A DNA stretch of 16,598 bases from an uncultured Oscillospiraceae bacterium (lineage in GTDB: Bacteria; Bacillota; Clostridia; Oscillospirales; Acutalibacteraceae). The DNA is taken from contig URPG01000011.1 of assembly GCA_900549675.1 (NCBI GenBank), positions 1-16,598 on the forward strand, in the 5' to 3' direction. Below the pieces are notes generated by a model. It ran no database searches and was not told the origin of the DNA. It saw only the letters and a list, made by a program, of their open reading frames with translations. Of the stretch, positions 6,032-14,172 are shown piece by piece; position 1 is the stretch's first letter; each line of letters starts with the position of its first letter. Position numbers and translations under genes: made by a program.

Positions 6032-6754
6032 CTAACTACAAAAATACTCATCCGCAGGACATGTTTCCCTCGAAATTAAATTCAGCGTCTGTAACCTATA
6101 TTTCATGGGGGTATAATTCACACTAAATAACTCTGCCATATCACTGATGATTTCATCCACTTTATAATTCAGAACCATAGGGTTATTTGGCAAAGCTTTA
6201 AGCCCTGCTTTTTTTATAAAGCTAGATTGCACCGCCTCGCGTGGCATCAAAAATGCTGCAGTACAATAATTTGCCTGGTATTCGATTATTTCAATGGCAG
6301 TCATGTTTTTGCGATTTCCTGTCTCTGCACGAAAGGATTTCTTCTCGCAGAAATGCTGATAATTGGCGGCTCTGTTATTAAAGCACTTCTTGTGAAGGCG
6401 CTGATGAAAGCACTCGTGAATTACGGTAAAATTCTCAAGGCCGCGATTATCGCCCTCGGAAATAGTTCTATCAATCAATATCGTACCCGCATAAACTGGT
6501 ATCTTCGTTGGCAACATTCCTTTTTCATAATGATCACTAGGCCATGCCCACCAATAACCATCGTTGTACGCGGTCATTCCGAAATATGTACGATCTGGCG
6601 AAAGATAAACCCAGTCAGGCGTACATCCTATAAAATCAACCACATCATACACGTCAATGGGCTTAGGCTTTACCAACCTATCAGAATCAAACTCCTTATT
6701 TAATTTATTGGCCTCTTGCTCTAATTGCGTTGGCGAATATTTATAATAGATCAC
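6032..6754 (-). CDS. immA: ImmA/IrrE-family metalloprotease
   Basis: The gene encodes about 240 residues from a GTG at 6754. This start overlaps the upstream stop as GTGA and has AAAGGGGA about 9 bases upstream; the longer frame from 6808 runs inside the repressor gene. The zinc site is HECFH at residues 113-117 (HExxH), followed by the third ligand region EYQANYCTAAFLMP from residue 158, the standard IrrE/ImmA layout. In ICEBs1 and related phages ImmA cleaves the repressor ImmR after DNA damage or a cell-cell signal and so induces the element. Pairing with an XRE gene in the same operon supports that role. The N-terminal 100 residues, with WWAWPSDHYEKG, are longer than in minimal ImmA and may sense a signal or bind the repressor. 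Confidence 0.85.
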   Translation of the reverse strand: MIYYKYSPTQLEQEANKLNKEFDSDRLVKPKPIDVYDVVDFIGCTPDWVYLSPDRTYFGMTAYNDGYWWAWPSDHYEKGMLPTKIPVYAGTILIDRTISEGDNRGLENFTVIHECFHQRLHKKCFNNRAANYQHFCEKKSFRAETGNRKNMTAIEIIEYQANYCTAAFLMPREAVQSSFIKKAGLKALPNNPMVLNYKVDEIISDMAELFSVNYTPMKYRLQTLNLISRETCPADEYFCS

Positions 6755-7134
6755 GGATTCTTGTCCCCTTTTTCCTTTTCCTCCAACATTTTTATAACCT
6801 TCATCCAATCGCTTTCATCAGCATTAATATCACGTGCTTTACGTAACGCAACACGCAGAGTATCATTACCCATGATGTATTCTGGTAGATCAGGAGACAC
6901 AGTGTTTTCTTTTGCTAAAGCCGCTAAATCAAACAACTCATTCGTTTCTTCCTCTGTAAGACTCAATGCATCTGCAATTTTATAGATTTTATCTTTGTCT
7001 GGTGGATATCTTCTGCCTTTCTCGATGTCGCTCATATAGGCAGGGACAATCTCCAAAATTTCAGCCAGCTTTCGAAGATTTATACCTTTCTCAAGCCTTT
7101 TTGCTTTTACATATTCTCCAAATTTTGTATCCAT
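6751..7134 (-). CDS. immR: XRE-family repressor, ImmR-like
   Basis: The gene encodes 127 residues from ATG 7134, with AAGGAGG 6 bases upstream. Residues 5-60 form an XRE helix-turn-helix: GEYVKAKRLEKGINLRKLAE, then ILEIVPAYMSDIEKGRRYPP. The C-terminal part is helical and charged (DESDWMKVIKMLEEKEKG), a likely dimerisation or cleavage region. It is translationally coupled to the metalloprotease. It has a consensus promoter (7183-7211) with an operator exactly at the transcription start, which implies autorepression. The same operator before the zinc-ribbon operon suggests it also silences the phage early genes. Confidence 0.85.
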   Translation of the reverse strand: MDTKFGEYVKAKRLEKGINLRKLAEILEIVPAYMSDIEKGRRYPPDKDKIYKIADALSLTEEETNELFDLAALAKENTVSPDLPEYIMGNDTLRVALRKARDINADESDWMKVIKMLEEKEKGDKNP

Positions 7135-7152
7135 GGTAAACCTCCTTGTACG

Positions 7153-7174
7153 AAATAAGCGTGTTCGCTAATTT
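7153..7174. promoter_or_regulatory. Operator-like palindrome at the immR transcription start
   Basis: AAATAAGC-GTGTTC-GCTAATTT on the plus strand is a near-perfect palindrome of two GAAATWAGCG-type arms. It lies directly downstream of the predicted start site of the minus-strand promoter and 18 bases before the immR ATG. A protein bound here would block transcription initiation. It shares 19 of 22 bases with 5956-5977. Confidence 0.65.
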
Positions 7175-7182
7175 CTGACACT

Positions 7183-7211
7183 ATTATATACATTACACAC
7201 TTCACTGTCAA
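7183..7211 (-). promoter_or_regulatory. Sigma-A-type promoter of the immR-immA pair
   Basis: On the minus strand TTGACA (7211-7206), a 17-base spacer, then TATAAT (7188-7183) match the consensus at every position. The predicted start is near 7176, giving a leader of about 40 bases. A promoter this strong for a repressor gene fits tight autorepression through the adjacent operator. Confidence 0.8.
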
Positions 7212-7243
7212 TCTCATTTTTAAAGTTTTCAAACACAATAATA

Positions 7244-7304
7244 TAAATGCGCATTTACAGATATTATTTTTTGAATTGCGCAATTTATATTGTTTTATGC
7301 GCAT
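7244..7304. promoter_or_regulatory. Three GCGC-centred palindromes in the restriction operon promoter region
   Basis: TAAATGCGCATTTA (7244-7257, perfect 14 bp), AATTGCGCAATT (7274-7285, perfect 12 bp) and ATGCGCAT (7297-7304) share a TGCGCA core. Centres are 29 and 21 bases apart. The third lies in the spacer between -35 and -10 of the plus-strand promoter, and the second ends 4 bases before the -35. Likely ligand is the small XRE regulator encoded first in the operon, by analogy with controller-protein boxes of restriction systems. Confidence 0.6.
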
Positions 7305-7318
7305 TCAATTGCTATAAT
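7290..7318 (+). promoter_or_regulatory. Promoter of the XRE-hsdMSR operon
   Basis: TTGTTT (7290-7295), 17 bases, then TATAAT (7313-7318). The start would be near 7325, about 47 bases before the ATG at 7372. The -10 is perfect and the -35 matches 4 of 6 (TTGACA), so strength would be moderate and open to activation or repression at the palindromes. Confidence 0.7.
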
Positions 7319-7371
7319 ATAATATATGTTTTTTGCGTTTTTACGAACTGGCGAATGAGAGGTGTAATTGG

Positions 7372-7599
7372 ATGGCAGTCAGTTATAAAAAGCTTTGGAA
7401 ACTCCTAATAGATAAAGATATGAAGAAAAAAGATTTGCGAGCCGCAACGGGATTGAGTACGACTTCACTTGCCAAGCTTGGTAAGAATGAAAATGTCAGT
7501 ACAGATATCCTCGTGAAGATATGCAAAGCTTTAGAATGCGATATCGGCGATATTATGGAGGTCGTGGAAGACGAAGAGTCTTCTAAAGGTAATAATTAA
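7372..7599 (+). CDS. Small XRE/Cro-like regulator heading the type I restriction operon
   Basis: The gene encodes 75 residues from ATG 7372, with GAGAGGTG 7 bases upstream; the frame extending back to 7333 has no ribosome binding site. Nearly the whole protein is one helix-turn-helix of the YozG/Cro type: YKKLWKLLIDKDMKKKDLRA, TGLSTTSLAKLGKNENVSTD, then LVKICKALECDIGDIMEVVE. It lies 43 bases before hsdM on the same strand. Two roles fit. It could be a controller protein that times restriction against modification. Alternatively it could be the Cro-like partner of the divergent ImmR-type repressor, with the restriction genes inserted behind it. The palindromes at 7244-7304 are its most likely sites. 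Confidence 0.8.
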   Translation: MAVSYKKLWKLLIDKDMKKKDLRAATGLSTTSLAKLGKNENVSTDILVKICKALECDIGDIMEVVEDEESSKGNN

Positions 7600-7642
7600 C
7601 CTGCGCTAAAAACTGAGACTGAAAATAAGGAGATTAGATATA

Positions 7643-9709
7643 ATGGACCAGCAAACTTATAATTCACTAAAAGCATTTATATGGGGGATTGCTAATGACT
7701 GTTTAGTAGATGTATATGACGTGGGTGATTACCGTAAAATTATTTTGCCAATGCTGGTTATTCGCCGGTTTGATGCTGTGCTTGAACCTAAGCATGATGC
7801 GGTCATGGCAATGAAAAAAAAGATGGAAGCACAAGGCAGCATAGCGGATATCGACCCTGTTCTGTGCAGAGTGGCAGGACAAGCTTTCTGTAATAAATCT
7901 GAATACACTTTGAAAGACTTAAAATCTCGTACCAGTCAGCAGCAATTAAAAAAGGACTTCATTAATTATTTAGATGGCTTTTCAAAAAACGTACAAGAAA
8001 TTATAGACAAATTTCATTTCAGAAATCAAATTAATAGATTATCTGAACAAGACCGGCTTGGGTTACTGATTGAAAAATTTGTTGACCCTCGAATCAACCT
8101 TAGCAATCAGCCTGTTCTAAACGACGATGGAAGTGTTCGTTTGCCTGCCCTTGATAACCATACGATGGGTACCCTTTTTGAAGAAGTTATCCGTATGTTT
8201 AATGAGGAAACTAACATAACGGATGCAGGACGGCATTTTACCCCAAGGGATATTGTCGAACTAATGGCTGACCTCGCATTTATCCCAGTGCAGGACCAAA
8301 TTCAAAGCACAACTTACCGTATATACGATGGAGCCTGCGGTACAGGTGGTATGTTAACAGTGGGCGAACAGCGTATTCGTGAATTGGCAGAGAAAGCTGG
8401 CAAAAAAGTTTCTATAAAACTATTTGGTCAAGAAAATGCTGATGAAACTTATGCAATTGCCCGAGCGGATATGCTAGTAAAAGGCGAAGGCAATCAGGCT
8501 GATAATATATTTTTTGGTTCAACCATTTCCAATGATGGCTTTCCTCGTGAAGAATTTGATTTTATGCTTTCCAATCCGCCTTTTGGAACATCATGGAAAG
8601 CAGAACTCAAAGCATGGGGAGATATAAAAAAGGATGATATTACCGACCCTCGATTTATTATTAATTATGACGGTAATCCTGACTATTCGCTATTGCCTGA
8701 CATTGGCGACCCTCAAATGTTGTTCCTTGCAAATAATATAAGCAAAATGAAGACCACCACCGAACTTGGTAGCCGTATTGTTGAAGTACACAACGGTTCT
8801 TCTCTCTTTACAGGAAAAGCAGGCAGTGGGCCAAGTAATCTTCGCCGCTATATTATTGAAAATGATATGTTGGAAGCAATTGTAGCTCTGCCCGAAAACA
8901 TGTTTTACAATACTAGTATCGGTACATTCCTGTGGGTTGTAACAAATAATAAGGCAAAAGAACGTAAAGGCAAAGTTCAGTTAATTGACGCTACTACCTT
9001 GAAATCACCATTAAGAAAAAATCTTGGTGATAAGAACTGTGAACTCACTCCAGAGATTCGAAAAAAGATTGTGGAATTATACCTTGCCTTTACCAAAGCT
9101 GATGAAACATATAGCAAAGTTTTTGATAACGAGGAATTTGCCTATTACTCCGTGGATATTCTACGTCCGCTTCGTTTGCGTGTGGAAATTACAGAAGACA
9201 GACTCGAGTTGTTAAGGAAAGAAGCAAAAGACGAGCCGCTATATCATTTAATGTGCAAGATGAAAGATTCTGTAGGCACTGAGCCAATATTAAATTATAA
9301 CAACTTTATAGTTGAGGTAGAAAACGCCGCTAAAAAAAGAAACATTAAACTTACAACAAAGCGAATTAAGGCTATCCGCAATTATTTCACTATAGTTGAC
9401 GAGCAAGCTGAGCCAGTAAAGGACAATAAAGGTGGTTACGAGTCTGACAAAGATTTAAAGGATAATGAGCAAATTCCCTATAAATATGAAGGCGGTATTG
9501 AAGCGTTCTATAAAAATGAAATTTTGCCTTATGTCCCAGATGCATGGATAGATGAAAACTCTATCACTCTGGGCTATGAACTCAGCTTTACGAAGTATTT
9601 TTATAAGCCTGTCCAACTTCGTGAAGTTGCTGATATCATCGCAGATATAAAAAAAATAGAAGCCGATACAGACGGACTGCTTGCTTCGATTGTAGGAGGA
9701 ATAAGTTGA
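7643..9709 (+). CDS. hsdM: Type I restriction-modification system, methyltransferase subunit HsdM
   Basis: The protein has 688 residues; ATG 7643 has AAGGAG about 10 bases upstream. It methylates adenine at N6 in the site chosen by HsdS and is needed for both modification and restriction complexes. An N-terminal helical HsdM domain (residues 8-150) is followed by HFTPRDIVELM (198-208), SAM-binding motif I DGACGTGGML (229-238), FGQENADETYAIARADML, and catalytic motif IV NPPF (311-314). The family is often about 500 residues. Here about 190 extra C-terminal residues follow the methylase core (KDEPLYHLMCKM through GYELSFTKYFYKPVQLREVA), ending in a helix that should contact HsdS. The first base of the hsdS ATG is the last base of its stop codon. 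No disrupting changes are visible. Confidence 0.95.
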   Translation: MDQQTYNSLKAFIWGIANDCLVDVYDVGDYRKIILPMLVIRRFDAVLEPKHDAVMAMKKKMEAQGSIADIDPVLCRVAGQAFCNKSEYTLKDLKSRTSQQQLKKDFINYLDGFSKNVQEIIDKFHFRNQINRLSEQDRLGLLIEKFVDPRINLSNQPVLNDDGSVRLPALDNHTMGTLFEEVIRMFNEETNITDAGRHFTPRDIVELMADLAFIPVQDQIQSTTYRIYDGACGTGGMLTVGEQRIRELAEKAGKKVSIKLFGQENADETYAIARADMLVKGEGNQADNIFFGSTISNDGFPREEFDFMLSNPPFGTSWKAELKAWGDIKKDDITDPRFIINYDGNPDYSLLPDIGDPQMLFLANNISKMKTTTELGSRIVEVHNGSSLFTGKAGSGPSNLRRYIIENDMLEAIVALPENMFYNTSIGTFLWVVTNNKAKERKGKVQLIDATTLKSPLRKNLGDKNCELTPEIRKKIVELYLAFTKADETYSKVFDNEEFAYYSVDILRPLRLRVEITEDRLELLRKEAKDEPLYHLMCKMKDSVGTEPILNYNNFIVEVENAAKKRNIKLTTKRIKAIRNYFTIVDEQAEPVKDNKGGYESDKDLKDNEQIPYKYEGGIEAFYKNEILPYVPDAWIDENSITLGYELSFTKYFYKPVQLREVADIIADIKKIEADTDGLLASIVGGIS

Positions 9710-11091
9710 TGTTAGCGCCATATGAAAGTTACCAAGAATCACAGTCACCGTTTAGTAGAACTATACCTGCCCATTGGGAAGAAAAAAGATTATCTTGGAT
9801 TTTCAGCACAAGATCTGTCCAAAACTGTGCCAATGAAGAATTGTTGTCTGTTTTTTTGGATAAGGGTGTAGTCAGTTATTCATCCACTTCACAAAAACAA
9901 GTTCATAAGCCAAGCGATGACATGTCAAAATATCAGCTGGTTGAACCTGGAGATTTTGTTCTGAACAATCAACAAGCCTGGAGAGGGTCAGTGGGAATTT
10001 CTCGATATCGTGGTATCGTTAGTCCCGCATATATTGTTTTGCGTCCACGAATTAACGTAAATCAAAGTTTCCTAAACTATATGGTTAGAGATTCTAGCAT
10101 TATTGATCAGTTTGTTTTGGCTTCAAAAGGTGTAGGTTCCATACAGAGGCAAATTTATATACCGTACATGAAGCGCACAGTATTTGCACTTCCACCTCTC
10201 TACGAGCAAGACCAAATTGTCCGCTTCCTCGACTGGAAAACGACAGAGATAGCGAGATTTGTTAAGGGAAAAAAGAAGGAAATCGCGTATTTAACAGAAT
10301 TGAAAAATTCTCTTATTTTTCATGCAGTTACCAAAGGATGCCGCCCCACTGCAACAAAAATGTGTCAACAAAAATGGATTGGAGATATCCCTGCTCACTG
10401 GGAAGAAAAAATGCTTTTTCAGTGCGCTACAGAACAAAACATTTCGAACAAGAATGTCCATAACCAAAATTTGCTATCCCTTAGCTACGGAAAGATTGTC
10501 AATAAAGACATCAACACCACGACTGGCTTGTTACCTGCATCCTTTGACACATACCAGATAATCCATGATGGGAATATAATCCTGCGCTTAACAGATTTGC
10601 AAAATGACCATAAAAGTTTAAGAGTAGGTCTTTCAACTCAAACAGGTATAATCACGTCAGCATATACCTGTTTGAAGCCAAGGGCGCATGTACTTCCTGA
10701 GTACCTCTATCTACTATTACATTCGTACGATGTGAGCAAACTGTTTTACGGAATGGGTGGCGGTGTTCGGCAAAGCATTGGCTACAACGATATTCGAAGA
10801 ATGATAGTTCTATTACCACCGAAGGAGGAGCAAGAAGAAATTGTAACCTACTGCCACGGAGTACAAACAAAAATTGATTTGTTGATTGATAGCATTAAGA
10901 ATGAAATCAGCTATCTTGGAGAACTCAGAACCAGAACAATCGCCGATGTGGTTACCGGGAAGGTTGACGTCCGAGGTGTCATTATCCCGGAATACGAAAT
11001 GACAACGTACGATGAAATTGATGAGGATATTAATGAAGATACTACCGATGAATCGGAGGAAGAAACTTTAGATGAGGAGGTCGATGATTAA
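9709..11091 (+). CDS. hsdS: Type I restriction-modification system, specificity subunit HsdS
   Basis: The protein has 460 residues from ATG 9709; GGAGG sits 9 bases upstream, and a TTG one codon earlier is a possible alternative. It carries two target recognition domains, each opened by IPAHWEEK (about residues 21 and 230). Each is followed by a conserved helical spacer: LPPLYEQDQIVRFLDWKTTE with a helix to VTKG, then LPPKEEQEEIVTYCHGVQTK with a helix to VVTGK. This is the full two-domain arrangement, so it should recognise a bipartite asymmetric site. The last 30 residues are strikingly acidic (EDTTDESEEETLDEEVDD). The stop overlaps the hsdR start by one base. The sequence it recognises cannot be read from the protein. 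Confidence 0.95.
   Translation: MLAPYESYQESQSPFSRTIPAHWEEKRLSWIFSTRSVQNCANEELLSVFLDKGVVSYSSTSQKQVHKPSDDMSKYQLVEPGDFVLNNQQAWRGSVGISRYRGIVSPAYIVLRPRINVNQSFLNYMVRDSSIIDQFVLASKGVGSIQRQIYIPYMKRTVFALPPLYEQDQIVRFLDWKTTEIARFVKGKKKEIAYLTELKNSLIFHAVTKGCRPTATKMCQQKWIGDIPAHWEEKMLFQCATEQNISNKNVHNQNLLSLSYGKIVNKDINTTTGLLPASFDTYQIIHDGNIILRLTDLQNDHKSLRVGLSTQTGIITSAYTCLKPRAHVLPEYLYLLLHSYDVSKLFYGMGGGVRQSIGYNDIRRMIVLLPPKEEQEEIVTYCHGVQTKIDLLIDSIKNEISYLGELRTRTIADVVTGKVDVRGVIIPEYEMTTYDEIDEDINEDTTDESEEETLDEEVDD
9766..9787 (+). repeat. Direct repeat copy 1 in hsdS (start of first recognition domain)
   Basis: Twenty-two bases beginning CCTGCCCATTGGGAAG encode part of the IPAHWEEK motif and match the copy at 10390-10411 at 20 positions. 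Repeats at the same place in both domains allow homologous exchange of recognition domains in known type I systems. Confidence 0.65.
10390..10411 (+). repeat. Direct repeat copy 2 in hsdS (start of second recognition domain)
   Basis: Second copy of the 22-base repeat, beginning CCTGCTCACTGGGAAG, at the opening of the second recognition domain. It differs from copy 1 at two positions. Confidence 0.65.
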
Positions 11092-14090
11092 TGCATACTA
11101 ATACAAAGGAAAACGGATTTGAAACCCTTATTGTAAATTGGCTTGTTCAACAAAACCATTATGAACAAGGTATAAATGCTGATTTCAATCAGGATTATGC
11201 AATTGATGAGGTGCGCTTATTCCGCTTTCTGAATGATACACAAGCCGAAGTGATGAAGGAACTTCATATTCAGGACAATGCAGCAGAAAAGAAAAAATTC
11301 CTTGACCGCCTCAGCAAAAAGATTTCTGACGATGGTGTTGTTGAAGTTTTACGTAAGCCGTTTAAATACAAACATAAAAGTTTGGATTTGTATATGGTTT
11401 TGCCTTCTGACGGAAACAAGGAGGCTTCAGAACAATATGAAAAGAACATATTTAGTGTAACGCGGCAATTGCAATATTCTAAGCAACATGGTCGCCGCGC
11501 ACTTGATATGACTATTTTCTTAAACGGATTGCCAATTATGACTTTTGAACTTAAGAACCAGCTTACCAAACAGAATGTTCAGGATGCAATACATCAATAT
11601 AAAACAGATCGTGAACCATCGGAACTTATCTTCAATTTCAAACGCTGTCTTGTTCATTTTGCGGTCGATGATAACGAAGTCTATATGTGTACCGAACTCA
11701 AAAAGGAAAAGTCCTGGTTTCTGCCTTTTAATAAAGGTTACAACGATGGTGCAGGTAACCCACCAAATCCAAGCGGAATAAAAACAGACTACCTTTGGAA
11801 AGAAATTCTTACTAAGGGTGAGCTCTCCAATATTCTGGAAAACTATGCACAAGTGATATGTGAGGAAGACGAGGAAACGAAGAAGAAAACCTTTAAACAG
11901 ATTTTCCCTCGCTATCACCAATTGCAGGTCGTGAAATCACTACTGGCAGAAGCCGCACACCAGGGGGTTGGCCAGCGTTATTTAATTCAGCATAGTGCAG
12001 GAAGCGGTAAATCCAACTCTATCGCATGGCTTGCACATCAGCTTGTTACGCTGAAAAACAATGATGGGAATGTGTTTGACACCGTCATCGTTGTTACCGA
12101 TCGCATTAATCTGGACAAGCAAATTAAAAATACTATTCGTCAATTCATGCAGGTTTCCTCTACAGTCGGTTGGGCTAAGGATTCCTCTGAATTGAAGAGA
12201 CTACTTGCCGAGGGCAAAAAAATTATCATCACAATTGTGCACAAGTTCCAGTTCATTCTAGAGGATATCACGGATGTTCACAAAAACAGTAAATTTGCAA
12301 TCATCATTGATGAGGCACATTCCAGTCAGAACGGTAGTCTTTCTGCTAAGATGAACATTGTCCTTTCTGGTAATGTTTATAATGATGATGATGCTCTTGA
12401 AGATAAAATCAACAGCTTAATTGAAGGGAAAAAAATGGCTTCTAATGCCAGCTATTTCGCCTTCACTGCCACCCCAAAAAACAAAACACTTGAGATGTTT
12501 GGTATGCCTATGGTCGATGAGCATGGTAAGCCCGTCTACAATGAAGACGGCACAAGAAAATCAAGACCTCATTATATTTACACAATGAAACAGGCCATTG
12601 AAGAAAAATTTATTTTAGATGTTTTGAAATATTATACGCCATATCAAAGCTATTACCATATTATCAAAACTGTAGAGGACGACCCGCTTTTCGATAAAAA
12701 ACGTGCACAGAGTCGCCTTAAGTACTTCGTTGAAACGAATGAATATGCTATTCAAGAAAAGGCAAATATTATGGTGGAACATTTCCACACGGATGTACAA
12801 ATGAAAATCGGTGGGCAAGCCAGAGCTATGGTTGTCACCAGCGAAATTAAACGGGCTATCGAATACTACCATGCTATAAACCGTTCTTTAAAAGAGCGCA
12901 AAAGTCAATACAAGGCTATAGTCGCATTTTCTGGTGATGTCGTTTGGGAAGGTCAAACAGTAAACGAAGCAACGCTAAATGGTTTTCCGAGTGCAAAAAT
13001 AGAAAAAACATTCAAAAAAGATCCTTATCGCTTTTTGATTGTTGCTGATAAATTCCAGACAGGTTATGACGAACCATTGTTACATACCATGTATGTAGAC
13101 AAAAAACTTGCCGACATCAAAGCTGTACAGACTCTTTCTAGGCTTAATCGTTGCTATAACGGTAAGAACGATACATTTATTTTAGACTTTGCTAATAATC
13201 CAGAAGACATCAAAAAGGCATTTGAAAGGTATTATAAGACCACTATTCTTTCTGGTGAAACAGACGCAAACAAATTAAATGATTTGATCGATGAAATGGA
13301 GCCTTTGCAAGTTTATACGAAACAGCAAGTCGATACTTTTGTTGAACTGTATTTAAATAATGCTGAGAGAGAAAAACTCGACCCAATTCTCGATACCTGT
13401 GTAGAAAATTATAAAGACCTAGAAATGGAGGAGCAGATCTTATTCAAAAGCAGCGCTAAGACCTTTGTCCGTACTTATAACTTTCTATCCGCTATATTGC
13501 CATACGGCTCTGTGGAATGGGAGAAGCTATCAATATTTTTAAATCTTCTTGTAAACAAGCTACCGAGACCAAATAATGGAGAAGATTTGTCAGAAGGCAT
13601 TTTGGAAAGTGTCGATCTAGAAAGCTATCGCGTAGTTGCGCAGGAAACTATGTCGATTTCTCTTGCAGACGAAAATGCAGAAATTGACCCAATACCAGTA
13701 AGCACGGATGTGGGTATCCCCGTACCGGAACTTGATACATTAACGCATATACTTGAAACTTTCCATGATATATGGGGTGACTGTGATTGGACAGATGAAG
13801 ATAGAATTAGACGACAAGTTGCCGATTTACCAGATATCGTTAGCCGGGATGAAGCTTATCAAAACGCAATGAAATACTCTGATGCTCAAAATGCACGTGA
13901 CGAAAGTGATCGTGCTACGATTGAGGCTATTATGAACACTATCTCAACCGGTATGGAGCTGTATGAGGCTTTTGAAAGCGACAAACGTAATAAGAATAAT
14001 CAGTCCTTCAAAAAGTGGTTGTTAGATATGGTCTTTAATGCAACATACAAACCAGGCACTCATAAAGATCATCCGAGGGTGGATGAATAA
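11091..14090 (+). CDS. hsdR: Type I restriction-modification system, restriction and translocase subunit HsdR
   Basis: The protein has 999 residues, a normal length. It hydrolyses ATP to pull DNA through the HsdMS complex and cuts unmodified DNA. The N-terminal nuclease core has LDM (Asp139), then IMTFELKNQL (Glu153, Lys155), the PD-(D/E)XK triad. The motor follows: a Q-region before HSAGSGKSNS (Walker A, 303-308), IIIDEAH (DEAH, 407-410), FAFTATPKN (459-462), and a second RecA-like lobe with DKFQTGYDEPLLHTMYVDK and QTLSRLNRCYNGK. A helical C-terminal part should dock on HsdM. The start shares one base with the hsdS stop (TAATG), so production is probably coupled, perhaps holding it below HsdM. 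All catalytic residues I can check are present, so it looks active. Confidence 0.95.
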   Translation: MHTNTKENGFETLIVNWLVQQNHYEQGINADFNQDYAIDEVRLFRFLNDTQAEVMKELHIQDNAAEKKKFLDRLSKKISDDGVVEVLRKPFKYKHKSLDLYMVLPSDGNKEASEQYEKNIFSVTRQLQYSKQHGRRALDMTIFLNGLPIMTFELKNQLTKQNVQDAIHQYKTDREPSELIFNFKRCLVHFAVDDNEVYMCTELKKEKSWFLPFNKGYNDGAGNPPNPSGIKTDYLWKEILTKGELSNILENYAQVICEEDEETKKKTFKQIFPRYHQLQVVKSLLAEAAHQGVGQRYLIQHSAGSGKSNSIAWLAHQLVTLKNNDGNVFDTVIVVTDRINLDKQIKNTIRQFMQVSSTVGWAKDSSELKRLLAEGKKIIITIVHKFQFILEDITDVHKNSKFAIIIDEAHSSQNGSLSAKMNIVLSGNVYNDDDALEDKINSLIEGKKMASNASYFAFTATPKNKTLEMFGMPMVDEHGKPVYNEDGTRKSRPHYIYTMKQAIEEKFILDVLKYYTPYQSYYHIIKTVEDDPLFDKKRAQSRLKYFVETNEYAIQEKANIMVEHFHTDVQMKIGGQARAMVVTSEIKRAIEYYHAINRSLKERKSQYKAIVAFSGDVVWEGQTVNEATLNGFPSAKIEKTFKKDPYRFLIVADKFQTGYDEPLLHTMYVDKKLADIKAVQTLSRLNRCYNGKNDTFILDFANNPEDIKKAFERYYKTTILSGETDANKLNDLIDEMEPLQVYTKQQVDTFVELYLNNAEREKLDPILDTCVENYKDLEMEEQILFKSSAKTFVRTYNFLSAILPYGSVEWEKLSIFLNLLVNKLPRPNNGEDLSEGILESVDLESYRVVAQETMSISLADENAEIDPIPVSTDVGIPVPELDTLTHILETFHDIWGDCDWTDEDRIRRQVADLPDIVSRDEAYQNAMKYSDAQNARDESDRATIEAIMNTISTGMELYEAFESDKRNKNNQSFKKWLLDMVFNATYKPGTHKDHPRVDE

Positions 14091-14172
14091 GGGGAAAAAA
14101 CTGCAGGAAGATAGCCAAACATGAATAATACATCTATCCTGTCTCCTCAACCCCTAAAAAATTAAGCGTTAT
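14091..14172. other. Gap after the restriction operon; no clear gene
   Basis: No ORF with a ribosome binding site is present. There is only a weak GATAG/CTATC stem with a 19-base loop (about 14110-14138), and no convincing plus-strand terminator after hsdR. An element end could lie here, but I found no repeat of this sequence elsewhere in the window. Confidence 0.4.

Noticed and set aside
6227..6703. Plus-strand ORF of 158 codons
   Set aside because: It is the antisense shadow of the ImmA-like metalloprotease gene; its composition is random and it has no ribosome binding site.
11520..11921. Minus-strand ORF of 133 codons
   Set aside because: It lies inside hsdR, which is continuous with all motor and nuclease motifs on the plus strand.
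14091..14172. Attachment site (att) of the prophage or restriction island
   Set aside because: No matching direct repeat was found near the left border, and the left border has been destroyed by deletions, so no att pair can be supported.
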